Positions 52,283 through 60,604 of a stretch of DNA of 64,000 nt are shown here, piece after piece. This DNA is from Acidobacteriota bacterium (GTDB taxonomy: Bacteria; Acidobacteriota; Terriglobia; Bryobacterales; Bryobacteraceae), in contig JAPKYZ010000041.1 in assembly GCA_026394055.1 (NCBI GenBank), positions 1-64,000 of the forward strand, in the 5' to 3' direction. A program made the position numbers and the translations under genes. The first letter of the stretch is position 1, and each line of letters opens with the position of its first letter. Under the pieces are notes generated by a model. That model did not search any database, had not been told where the DNA came from, and saw nothing but the letters and a program-made list of their open reading frames with translations.

Positions 52283-54268
52283 CTAGATGCGGTGGAAGCC
52301 CTTCAAGATATCCCGCAGCGAATAGCGCAGCGCAATGGGGCGGCCGTGCGGGCAACTGGTGGGGAACTCCGTGTTCGCCAACTCCCGCAACAGCCATTCC
52401 ATCTTGGCCATGTCGAGCGGCATGTTGATCTTGATGGCAGCGCGGCAGGCGACACTGGCCGCGACACCACGGCGAATGTCTTCTACCGAGGCGCGGCGCA
52501 GCTCCCCTTCGGCAATCTCCAGGATCTCGAAGATGACGCGCTCGATCTCGCCCGTGCCGAGGCCCGCCGGTGCGGCCTTGATCGCGAGCGTTCGCTGGCC
52601 GAAAGGCTCCGCGTCAAACCCCACCGCAGTCAGTTCATCGGCGATGCGGGCAAATTCGATCTGCTGGCCCACGGTGAGCGGGATGATCATGGGCAGCAGC
52701 AATTGTTGGCGCTCCGCTTGGCCACGGCGACGGAGCACTTGCTCAAACAGGATCCGCTCATGCGCGACGTGCTGATCGATAATCCACAGCCCATCGCGCC
52801 CGGCGGCGATGATGAAGCTCTCCTGCAACTGGCCGAGCGGCCGCAGGTCCCGCAGGATCTCGAGCGAGGCGGCTTCATCAGCCCAAGCGCCCATCGGCAG
52901 CGGCCCGTGGGTATCGGGCACGGGCAGCCGCAAGGGCGGGCCCGCAACCGGACTAGCCGCCACGGGCAGGGATGGGTTCCACGAGGGTGCCGGAGGCAGT
53001 GGTGGTGGCGCCGCTGCGGTGGCGGCGGGCAAGGGCATCGGACTTATGCCAATCACGGGCAGCTCCACATCTTGCGCCCCAGGCACCACCATGCGGGTCA
53101 TGTCCGGGCTGGTGCCAGGCGGGGTCCAGGAGAGGTCCGGCGAAAGCAGCCGCGGCTGGAACGCGGCCGACGGCGGCAACGGGACCGACTGCAGCTGCAT
53201 CGAGAACTCGGACATCGGCAGTTCGGTGGCCGGTTGCGGACCGGGCGCGGGCGGAAGCGGCAGCGACGACACCGGACGCGCGTCCATCAGCAGCGCCCGC
53301 AAGTGGTCCCGCACAAAGTCATGCACGATGGAGCCGCGATGGAAGCGCACTTCGGTCTTCGAGGGATGGACGTTGACATCCACCTCCTCCGGCGCGCAAT
53401 CGACAAACAGCAGCGCGAACGGATAGCAGGCCGGCGGCATCAGGTTGTGATACGCGGCATGGAGCGCATGCACCAGCAGCTTGTCTCGGATCAGGCGGCC
53501 GTTGACGAACAGATAAACCGAGTTGCGGTTCATCTTCTGCACCTGGGGCTGCGAGACAAAGCCGTAGAGGCGGAAGCCCTCTTTCTCGGCCGCGGGCACC
53601 TCCACCAAGTCGGCCAGCGTCTCACTGCCAAAGACCTGGAAGACGCGGTCGCGGAAGGCGGTAACGGGCGTGACAAACAGCAGCCGTCCACCGTTGTGGT
53701 TCAGCTCAAACGTCTTATCCGGGTGGGCCAGTGAGTAGTGCGTCACCAGCGAGGCGATATGCGCCAGCTCCGTCGGCTCCGTGCGCAGGAACTTGCGGCG
53801 CGCCGGGACGTTGTAGAACAGATCCCGCACCGTGATGGTGGTGCCCGGCGCCAGCGCCGCCTCATCGCAGCGGACCATCTTGCCGCCCGCGATCTCAATG
53901 TGCGTACCGGTGGTCTCGTCGCGAGAGTGGGTGTCGAGATCGAGACGGGAGACGGAGGCGATGGAAGGAAGTGCCTCACCCCGGAAGCCGAGCGTCGAGA
54001 CGGAAAACAGGTCCTCCACTTGGCGGAGCTTCGAGGTGGCGTGCCGCTCAAAGGCCAGCAGCGCGTCGTCCCGCATCATGCCGTGGCCATTGTCGACGAT
54101 GCGGATCAGGCGGCGGCCGCCATGTTCGACGTCCACGCGCACTTCCGTGGCACCGGCGTCGAGCGAGTTCTCGAGCAGTTCCTTGACGACGGAGGCGGGA
54201 CGTTCCACCACTTCCCCGGCTGCGATTTTGTTGGCTATCGCATCCGGCAGGATGCGGATTCGGCCCAT
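52283..54268 (-). CDS. mutL: DNA mismatch repair protein MutL
   Basis: A 661-residue protein. The N-terminal GHKL ATPase has LPDAIANKIAAGEVVERPASVVKELLENSLDAGAT, DNGHGM, TLGFRGEALPSIASVS. A Pro-rich linker (about 330-440) follows. The C-terminal dimerisation/endonuclease domain has DQHVAHERILFEQ, the metal-binding motif DQHxxxExxxxE of endonuclease-active MutL, plus ACRAAIK, CPHGRP and the final GFHRI. It nicks the new strand in methyl-independent mismatch repair. TAAGCT lies seven bases before the ATG. No mutS is in the window. Confidence 0.96.
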   Translation of the reverse strand: MGRIRILPDAIANKIAAGEVVERPASVVKELLENSLDAGATEVRVDVEHGGRRLIRIVDNGHGMMRDDALLAFERHATSKLRQVEDLFSVSTLGFRGEALPSIASVSRLDLDTHSRDETTGTHIEIAGGKMVRCDEAALAPGTTITVRDLFYNVPARRKFLRTEPTELAHIASLVTHYSLAHPDKTFELNHNGGRLLFVTPVTAFRDRVFQVFGSETLADLVEVPAAEKEGFRLYGFVSQPQVQKMNRNSVYLFVNGRLIRDKLLVHALHAAYHNLMPPACYPFALLFVDCAPEEVDVNVHPSKTEVRFHRGSIVHDFVRDHLRALLMDARPVSSLPLPPAPGPQPATELPMSEFSMQLQSVPLPPSAAFQPRLLSPDLSWTPPGTSPDMTRMVVPGAQDVELPVIGISPMPLPAATAAAPPPLPPAPSWNPSLPVAASPVAGPPLRLPVPDTHGPLPMGAWADEAASLEILRDLRPLGQLQESFIIAAGRDGLWIIDQHVAHERILFEQVLRRRGQAERQQLLLPMIIPLTVGQQIEFARIADELTAVGFDAEPFGQRTLAIKAAPAGLGTGEIERVIFEILEIAEGELRRASVEDIRRGVAASVACRAAIKINMPLDMAKMEWLLRELANTEFPTSCPHGRPIALRYSLRDILKGFHRI

Positions 54269-54308
54269 TGGATCTAGCTTACGCGGTTCAGCAGGCTACT
54301 TGATCGCC

Positions 54309-56021
54309 CTACTTGATCGCAATGCCGCGCTCCTGCAGCAGCGTGCCCGTGCGCTGCAGCAAGTTGAGCAGATTGCGCCGGTACTGGACGGAGTTGGTCA
54401 CCAAGTCCGATTGCGCCTGCGTCAACTGGCTCTGCTGATTCAACAGGAAGAACAGGGTGCTGACGCCCAGGTCGTACTTCTTCTGCTCCGCTTCCACGGA
54501 CTTCTGCGCCAAGTCCGCGGCGATCTTTGCGAGATCCACCGAAGCGCGGGAGTTCTCCACCTGCGAAATCGCGTTCAGTACTTCCAGGCGAGCGTTCTGC
54601 TCGAACTGCCGGACCTGCAGCGCGTCGATCTTTTTGGTGATCGTCGCGTCGGCATAGTCGGCAGCGGCCCGGCGATCCTTGATCGGCAGACGGAGCGTGA
54701 TGCCCATACCGTAGACCGGGAAGCCGAAGCCCCACATCTGGGACCAGGCATCGCCAAAGCCACCCGGGATCAGCGTATTGGCGGAGATCGGCAAGCCGTC
54801 GGGGCCGACCACCGTGGTGCGGCGAACCTGGTTACCGCCGCGGCCTTGCGTGGTGTAGATGCCGTTCAGCGACAGGTCCGGCTTCAAGTTGTTGGCCGCG
54901 GACTTGATCGCGTAGTCGTCCACGATCAGGTCCTGCCGTTGAGTCTTGATGTCCGGGCGATTGCGGAGGGCGTTGGCCACCAGGGCTTCGCGGTCGAACG
55001 GCTTGTTGTCGGTGGGCGGCAGCACGGGTTCCGAGAGCACGATGGCCAGCTTGCGGATCTCCGTATCCAGGTCGATCCCGGCCTGGCGGCGCAAGGCGTC
55101 CTCAGTCTGCTGCAGCCGGTAGCGGGCTTGCGTCACCACCACCTCGGCGCGGGCGTACTGCGCCTGGGGCTGATAGATTTCGAGCGATGAAATTGCGCCC
55201 AATTCCAGTTCGCGCTGGGCGCGCTTCAAGCTGGCATCGGCCAGCGCGAGCGACTGCTCCTGCACCCGGAGATTCTCGCGAGCACCGATCACATCCCAGT
55301 AGGCGTTCTCCGCCGCGGCAAGCAGACGCTGCACCTGATCTTCCAGCGAGATTTCGCTAACGGTGAGCCGTGACCGGGCCAGCAGCACGGGCAGCTTGTT
55401 GACGTAAGCGCCGCGGTTCCGCAGCAAGGGCTGCGTGAAGCGGAGGTCGAGGTTCGAGTTCAGGGCCGGGTTGAAGTTCTGGAACGAGTTGTTGTTCGAG
55501 GTCTTGTTGAAGCGGTAACCGAAGTTGAGGATGGTGCCGCTCGATAGGGTTTGCTGGTAGGTCAGCTGGGCCGGTTGCGTCAACTGGCTCAACGTCGCGG
55601 CGCCGGCCAGCGAATCGCTGGTGGGCGTGATCTGCCGCTGCGGGTTGACGCTGGCGGTGACGGTCGGGTCAAAGGCGCTGAAGGCGCGCGTGATGGCGTT
55701 GCGTTGAGGCTCCACCAGCGCCTTCTGGATCTGGATGTCGGTGCTGTTGGCCATCACCAGCTCCAGATAGGAGCGCAGCGACAGTTCCAGCTTGTCGCCG
55801 ACGACAAAGTCGGTCAGCTTCGTGGGCCCGGCCAGCTCCACATTCGGCATCTTCGGGTTGAAGACGTAGTTGAAGTACTGCTTCGTGCCGAAGCGGGGAT
55901 ACTGGGGGCCCATCTTTTCCGCCGCGACCGCCGCGGGCATGGGCTGATTAATCTGCGGCCCATTGTCAGCCGCGAACAGAGTGAGGCCGAAGGCCGAAAA
56001 TACGAGTGCTGAAAGTCTCAT
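54309..56021 (-). CDS. TolC-like outer-membrane efflux channel protein
   Basis: A 570-residue protein with a signal peptide (MRLSALVFSAFGLTLFAADN). Two OEP domains are visible with the long coiled coils of TolC proteins (EISLEDQVQRLLAAAENAYWDVIGARENLRVQEQSLALADASL; ARLEVLNAISQVENSRASVDLAKIAADLAQKSVEAEQKKYDLG) and strand regions between. It would form the outer-membrane exit for the adaptor/permease set encoded just upstream; its start lies two bases after the permease stop. Last gene of the operon. Confidence 0.9.
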   Translation of the reverse strand: MRLSALVFSAFGLTLFAADNGPQINQPMPAAVAAEKMGPQYPRFGTKQYFNYVFNPKMPNVELAGPTKLTDFVVGDKLELSLRSYLELVMANSTDIQIQKALVEPQRNAITRAFSAFDPTVTASVNPQRQITPTSDSLAGAATLSQLTQPAQLTYQQTLSSGTILNFGYRFNKTSNNNSFQNFNPALNSNLDLRFTQPLLRNRGAYVNKLPVLLARSRLTVSEISLEDQVQRLLAAAENAYWDVIGARENLRVQEQSLALADASLKRAQRELELGAISSLEIYQPQAQYARAEVVVTQARYRLQQTEDALRRQAGIDLDTEIRKLAIVLSEPVLPPTDNKPFDREALVANALRNRPDIKTQRQDLIVDDYAIKSAANNLKPDLSLNGIYTTQGRGGNQVRRTTVVGPDGLPISANTLIPGGFGDAWSQMWGFGFPVYGMGITLRLPIKDRRAAADYADATITKKIDALQVRQFEQNARLEVLNAISQVENSRASVDLAKIAADLAQKSVEAEQKKYDLGVSTLFFLLNQQSQLTQAQSDLVTNSVQYRRNLLNLLQRTGTLLQERGIAIK

Positions 56022-56023
56022 TG

Positions 56024-57283
56024 TTATTCGTAACGAATTGCCTCGATGGGATCGAGCTTCGCCGCCTGCACGGCCGGATAGATACCAAACACAACGCCAA
56101 TACCCACCGAGACGCCGAAGGCGACCACGATGGAGGATGTCGTCACCACAGTTGACCAGCCCGCCGCCGAAGCAATCAGCTTCGAGAGCGAGAATCCAAA
56201 GACGATGCCGATCAGGCCGCCCAGGATGGAGATCAACACGGCCTCGGTGAGGAACTGGCGAATGATGTCCGCCTGGCGGGCGCCGATGGCGCGGCGGATA
56301 CCGATTTCACGCGTACGTTCCAGCACGGTGGCGAGCATGATGTTCATGATGCCGATGCCGCCCACCAGCAGCGAAATGCCGGCGATGCACAGCATCACGA
56401 CGTTGAAGATGAACTGCGTGCGCTTCTTCTGCTCCAGCAAACCGGCGGGCACGGTGACGTTGAAGTCGCCCGCGTCCTTGTGGGTGGAAGCAAGAATGGC
56501 GGTGATCACTGACGCCGTTTCCACCGAATCGGCACCGGCCTTCACCTTCAGATAGATGCCGTCGATCTCGTCTTTCAAGAAGCTGTTGTTGTCTTCAAAG
56601 CGGCGCATCACGGTGTTTAGCGGCGCGATTACCATGTTGTTGCGGTTGGTGACTTCGACACCTTCGACATCGGCATCACCGGCGGCTTGTTGCGACAGCA
56701 CGCCGATCACTTGCAGCCACGTGTCGTTGATCTTCACATAGCGGCCGACGGCGCCGCCTTCATAACCCAACAGGTTGATCTTGGCCGATTCACCCAGCAC
56801 ACAGACCGGTGAGGAGCTCTGGTTATCTTCATCGTTAAACCACCGGCCTTCGGTCACCTTCAGCGAGTTGATCTCGAGGTAGTCCGGCTCGACACCGATC
56901 AGCAGCGGAGGCTCGGAGGCGGTCTTCGGCAGCACCTTCAGCGGCTTAAAGCGCTTGCGCGGTGTGGCTGCTTCGATGGCCTGCACGTTTTCGGTAATGG
57001 CGCGATAGTCGCGGAACGTCATGCCGGGCGAGATGAGGCGCCGGGCCTGCAGTTCGTTGCGGTCCACCGCTTCTTTGGCTTCGATGATGATGTTGTTGAC
57101 ACCGAGCAGGTCGATGTAGCTCATCATCTCCTTCTGCGCGCCCGCAGTGATGGACAACATCGCCACCACGGCGCCCACGCCGAAGATCATGCCCAACATG
57201 GTCAGCAAGCTGCGTAGCTTGTGGACCAGGAGGCTCGATAGCCCCATGTAGATTTCTGGAAGTAAGCCCGAAAGGTTTGCCAT
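56024..57283 (-). CDS. MacB-type ABC transporter permease without ATPase domain
   Basis: A 419-residue protein: N-terminal helix (LVHKLRSLLTMLGMIFGVGAVVAMLSI), periplasmic MacB_PCD domain (about 50-290) and three FtsX helices (about 305-415) with ERTREIGIRRAIGARQADIIRQFLTEAV and the end AAKLDPIEAIRYE. In MacB the ATPase is fused to the N-terminus; here it is missing and no ATPase gene is found in this operon. Probably it borrows an ATPase from elsewhere. It lies between three adaptors and a TolC-like gene. Confidence 0.92.
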   Translation of the reverse strand: MANLSGLLPEIYMGLSSLLVHKLRSLLTMLGMIFGVGAVVAMLSITAGAQKEMMSYIDLLGVNNIIIEAKEAVDRNELQARRLISPGMTFRDYRAITENVQAIEAATPRKRFKPLKVLPKTASEPPLLIGVEPDYLEINSLKVTEGRWFNDEDNQSSSPVCVLGESAKINLLGYEGGAVGRYVKINDTWLQVIGVLSQQAAGDADVEGVEVTNRNNMVIAPLNTVMRRFEDNNSFLKDEIDGIYLKVKAGADSVETASVITAILASTHKDAGDFNVTVPAGLLEQKKRTQFIFNVVMLCIAGISLLVGGIGIMNIMLATVLERTREIGIRRAIGARQADIIRQFLTEAVLISILGGLIGIVFGFSLSKLIASAAGWSTVVTTSSIVVAFGVSVGIGVVFGIYPAVQAAKLDPIEAIRYE

Positions 57284-57295
57284 CTCTGTTTCGGC

Positions 57296-59215
57296 CTAGG
57301 ATTTGGGCATCGGCATACCTGCCGCGCCGCCACCAGCTGGCTTCTGCTCCGATTTCTTTTTCTTGTCGCCCGGTTTCTCATTCGGATCCGCCAAGGCCAC
57401 GGTCTCACCCGGCTTCAAGCCTTCCGCGATCACCATGGTGGATTCGCTGCGCTTCGACGGACGAATGACGCGCTCATCAAACTTGTTGCCGTTCTTGACG
57501 TAGACCACCTGCTTGCCGTCTTTTTCAAAAACCGCCTGGGTGGGCACGTTGATGGCGTTCTCGATCTTCTCCACGATGATCTCAATGTCGGCCAGCAGGC
57601 CCGGGCGCAGCAGGACTTCCATCTGCGAATCTTCCTCAGGAGGAGGAGGCAGCTTGGCCAGTTCCAGATCTTTGGCGCTGAACGGTCCGTTGCCGCCTGC
57701 AAACGGCATCATCATTCCGCCCGGACCACCCTGACCACCGCCGCCACGGCCACCGCCATTGCCCCCGCCGCGCTGCGGCAGCGTGATGCCCTGCTTGGCC
57801 ACTTCTTCACGAACCTTCGCCATGACGGCCGTCCGCTCTTCCGGCGTCAGTTCCTGCATGCTCTTGCCGTTGAGCGCCTTCTGCGTCGCGGCCCGGACCT
57901 TGGTCTGCTGTTCCGGCGTGAGGTTGGCGCCGCCGAACATCCCGCCACCACCACCACGTTGCCCGCCGCCCGGGGCCCCACCTTCGGCACCGGCACCAGC
58001 CGGGGCGCCCATCATCTGGCCACCGCCCTGCATTCCGCCGCCAGCTTGCATGCCGCCCCCTTGGCCGCCCATACCCGCGGGCATTCCGCCGCCGGCGGCC
58101 ATCATGGCCGCCATCATGCCGCCGCCCGAGGAGGCGGTGACGGGCTTTTTGCGATTGGCTTCCGCCGTCGCCAGCACCTTGGCGATCTGCTCCGGCCGGG
58201 CGCCGAGCGCGGTCAGCAGTTGCTTCATGTCGATCGAAAAGATGACATCGAACTTCTTCTGCACGTCGCCCGAGAACATGTTGGAGCTGGCCGTGCCGCT
58301 CATCGATTTGATGGTGCCCGTGAACTGCTTCTCAGAGATCGCATCCAGCTTGATATTCACCTGCTGGCCTTCGCGCAGATTGGCGCGATCGAGTTCGCCC
58401 ACCTTGGCCAGCACTTCCATCTCGGAAAGGTCGAGCACATCCGCCACTGGCGTGCCGGGCTGCACCTGATCACCTTCACGGATGTCGGGCAACTGCATGC
58501 CGAACATCATCACCGAAGAACGGTTCTGCTTGATCGCGACCAAACCGGAGATGGGCGAAAGCAACTTTACCTGCGACAGGCGGGAGCGTTCGCGCGCCAT
58601 TTCGAGCGTCGCCTTATTCTTCTTCTCCCGCAGCACAGCGAGCTCTGCCTGCGACTGCTCACGGCGGCTCTTGATGTCGCTTTCCAGCTGCGACAACCGG
58701 CGCTTGGTTTCATCCAGCGTCAGTTGATTCTTCTTGGCGTCGATGGCCGAGATCAGCTCATTCTTTTTGACTTCCAGTTCCGCCCGGCGCACGGCGTAGC
58801 GGGCGCGCAGCAGTTCTACCTGATCCTGGTTGTCGCGAATGGCCAAGTCGGCCTGGGCCTTCTTGATCTGCTCGTCGATCTGGTCGAGCTCCAGCTGCTT
58901 CTCTTCCAGGCGCGACTGCACTTCGGCGTCGTCGAACTCCACCACCAAGTCCTTCTCGCGCGCGAACGCACCCAGCGCCGCCAGCTTGGTTACCTGCACC
59001 GTGCCGAACAAGTTGGGAGCGGTCAGCGTCACCGAGCGGACCGCGCGCAGTTCACCGCGAGTAAAGCTCCGGACAATGACGTCGCCCTGCCGCACCTTGG
59101 CGGTGGCAATCGACAACTGGCGTTGCGCCGTCATGGCCTGCAGCGCGGTATAACCCGCATACCCGGCCGCCGTCAGGGCGCCCAGCAGAACGATGCGTAT
59201 GATCCACTTTTTCAT
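57296..59215 (-). CDS. HlyD-type adaptor with Gly/Met-rich insertion containing LTxxQ-like motifs
   Basis: A 639-residue protein, about 200 longer than usual. N-terminal anchor (residues 5-27), first lipoyl half (about 45-95), coiled coil (about 95-215), second lipoyl half (LLSPISGLVAIKQNR), barrel (about 255-345). Residues about 361-510 are an insertion rich in Gly, Met and Gln. Inside it, residues 431-476 form a helical island with LTPEQQTKVRAATQKAL and LTPEERTAVMAKVREEV, like the LTxxQ repeats of CpxP/Spy proteins. The adaptor fold resumes at about 530 (MEVLLRPGLLADIEI). Third of three consecutive adaptors, 12 bases before the permease. Confidence 0.85.
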   Translation of the reverse strand: MKKWIIRIVLLGALTAAGYAGYTALQAMTAQRQLSIATAKVRQGDVIVRSFTRGELRAVRSVTLTAPNLFGTVQVTKLAALGAFAREKDLVVEFDDAEVQSRLEEKQLELDQIDEQIKKAQADLAIRDNQDQVELLRARYAVRRAELEVKKNELISAIDAKKNQLTLDETKRRLSQLESDIKSRREQSQAELAVLREKKNKATLEMARERSRLSQVKLLSPISGLVAIKQNRSSVMMFGMQLPDIREGDQVQPGTPVADVLDLSEMEVLAKVGELDRANLREGQQVNIKLDAISEKQFTGTIKSMSGTASSNMFSGDVQKKFDVIFSIDMKQLLTALGARPEQIAKVLATAEANRKKPVTASSGGGMMAAMMAAGGGMPAGMGGQGGGMQAGGGMQGGGQMMGAPAGAGAEGGAPGGGQRGGGGGMFGGANLTPEQQTKVRAATQKALNGKSMQELTPEERTAVMAKVREEVAKQGITLPQRGGGNGGGRGGGGQGGPGGMMMPFAGGNGPFSAKDLELAKLPPPPEEDSQMEVLLRPGLLADIEIIVEKIENAINVPTQAVFEKDGKQVVYVKNGNKFDERVIRPSKRSESTMVIAEGLKPGETVALADPNEKPGDKKKKSEQKPAGGGAAGMPMPKS

Positions 59216-59269
59216 GGTTTCGGTATTGGAAACGCTTTCCTCAAAAATAGGCCGCCGGGAGCCGTCCGG

Positions 59270-60580
59270 CTAGATCTTCTTGGCTCGCTTGAGAGCCTCA
59301 GCCGGGTTTTCGAGAGCGATGATCTCGCCTTCCTTCAACCCGCCCGTCACGACGATGTCCACGTCGTTGCGCTTGCCCACTTCAATCGAGCGAATGATGA
59401 ACTCTGAGCCCTTCTGTACCCACACCGAGGGCTTGCCTTTGTTCATGAAGCTGGCCCGCGCGGGAATCAACAGCGAGTTGGCCTGGCTTTCGAGCAAAAT
59501 CTCGCCGGTGGCGCTCATGCCAGGGCGCAAACGGGGGTCCACTTTGGCGAGCGTCGCCCGCGCCGGGAAGGTTTTTTCGGTCATTCCCATGCCACGAAAG
59601 ACAACGGCGGCGATGGGGCTGATCCAATCGAGCTTGGCGTCAAACTCTTGGTCCGGAATCGCATCCACGCGGATGCGCAGCGGAATCCCCAGTTGCAGTT
59701 TGCCGCGCTCCACTTCTTCCAGCTTCAGCTCGATGCGCATCTCGCTCAAATCCGGAATTTCCGCGATGGCGGCGCCCGTCCAGGCGCGATCACCTTCCTT
59801 GAACGGAGGGGGCGATTGGCCCCAGCTGCCCTGCGTGCGGAAGTTCGGCAGCACGCTGACGATACCGTCGTTCGGTGCCCGGAGAACCATCTTCGACAAA
59901 TAACCCTTGGAGCGCTCCATGTCGCGGACCACCTTGTCCTTCTGCTGCTCCAGCCGGTCAATATCCGCTTCCTGAGAAGTCTTGTGCGAGGTGATCGTGG
60001 TCTTCACCTGGCCCAGCTCACCTTCGCTGATCCCAACGTCGATGCGGCTCTTGGCGCCTTCGATCTCGCTCACCACTTCAGCCTTCGAGGCTTCCAACTT
60101 CGACCGCTCCAGATTGAACTGGGCCGTCATCAGGTTCATGCCATCCATCTCGTTGGTGATGCGATGGCTGGCCTTGGTCTGGACAATCTGGCTATCGGCC
60201 GTACGGACGCTGGTGTTCTTTTCGAGGTAGGTCTGTTCCTGCTGGGCGGCGTCGAATTCGACGATGATCTGCCCTTTCTGGACCGGCTTGCCGGATTCCA
60301 CCAGCATCGTGATGCGCGGGTCCGGCACCTGTGGTGCGGTAATAATCTGCGAGCGCGTGGAGCGGATCTCGCCACGGGTCCGGACGGCGATCACGAAATC
60401 GCCGCGGCGGACCTTGGCCACCGGCACTTCCACCGGCGTATCCACCAGGTACTTGGTGTAGGCCGCATAACCGCCGCCGGCCCCGGCCAGCAGAATCACG
60501 GTCCACACAATCATCCGCTTCCGGCGGGAGGCCGCCGTCTGCCCTAATCGTTGCTTCGGCTTGATGTCTTTGGAGGACAT
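59270..60580 (-). CDS. HlyD-type periplasmic adaptor protein
   Basis: The start is taken as the ATG at 60580 (MSSKDIKPKQRLGQTAASRRKR); a TTG four codons upstream is possible. 436 residues: membrane anchor (about 24-43, IVWTVILLAGAGGGYAAY), lipoyl half (about 55-110), coiled coil (about 115-225, TADSQIVQTKASHRITNEMDGMNLMTAQFNLERSKLEASK), second lipoyl half (VLRAPNDGIVSVLPNFRTQGSWG), barrel and membrane-proximal domains to the end. Middle of three consecutive adaptors, without the low-complexity insertion of the other two. Confidence 0.88.
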   Translation of the reverse strand: MSSKDIKPKQRLGQTAASRRKRMIVWTVILLAGAGGGYAAYTKYLVDTPVEVPVAKVRRGDFVIAVRTRGEIRSTRSQIITAPQVPDPRITMLVESGKPVQKGQIIVEFDAAQQEQTYLEKNTSVRTADSQIVQTKASHRITNEMDGMNLMTAQFNLERSKLEASKAEVVSEIEGAKSRIDVGISEGELGQVKTTITSHKTSQEADIDRLEQQKDKVVRDMERSKGYLSKMVLRAPNDGIVSVLPNFRTQGSWGQSPPPFKEGDRAWTGAAIAEIPDLSEMRIELKLEEVERGKLQLGIPLRIRVDAIPDQEFDAKLDWISPIAAVVFRGMGMTEKTFPARATLAKVDPRLRPGMSATGEILLESQANSLLIPARASFMNKGKPSVWVQKGSEFIIRSIEVGKRNDVDIVVTGGLKEGEIIALENPAEALKRAKKI

Positions 60581-60604
60581 GGTTCCAATCAATCCTTTTC
60601 CCGA

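Noticed and set aside
52292-53734. 480-codon plus-strand open frame
   Set aside because: Antisense to mutL.
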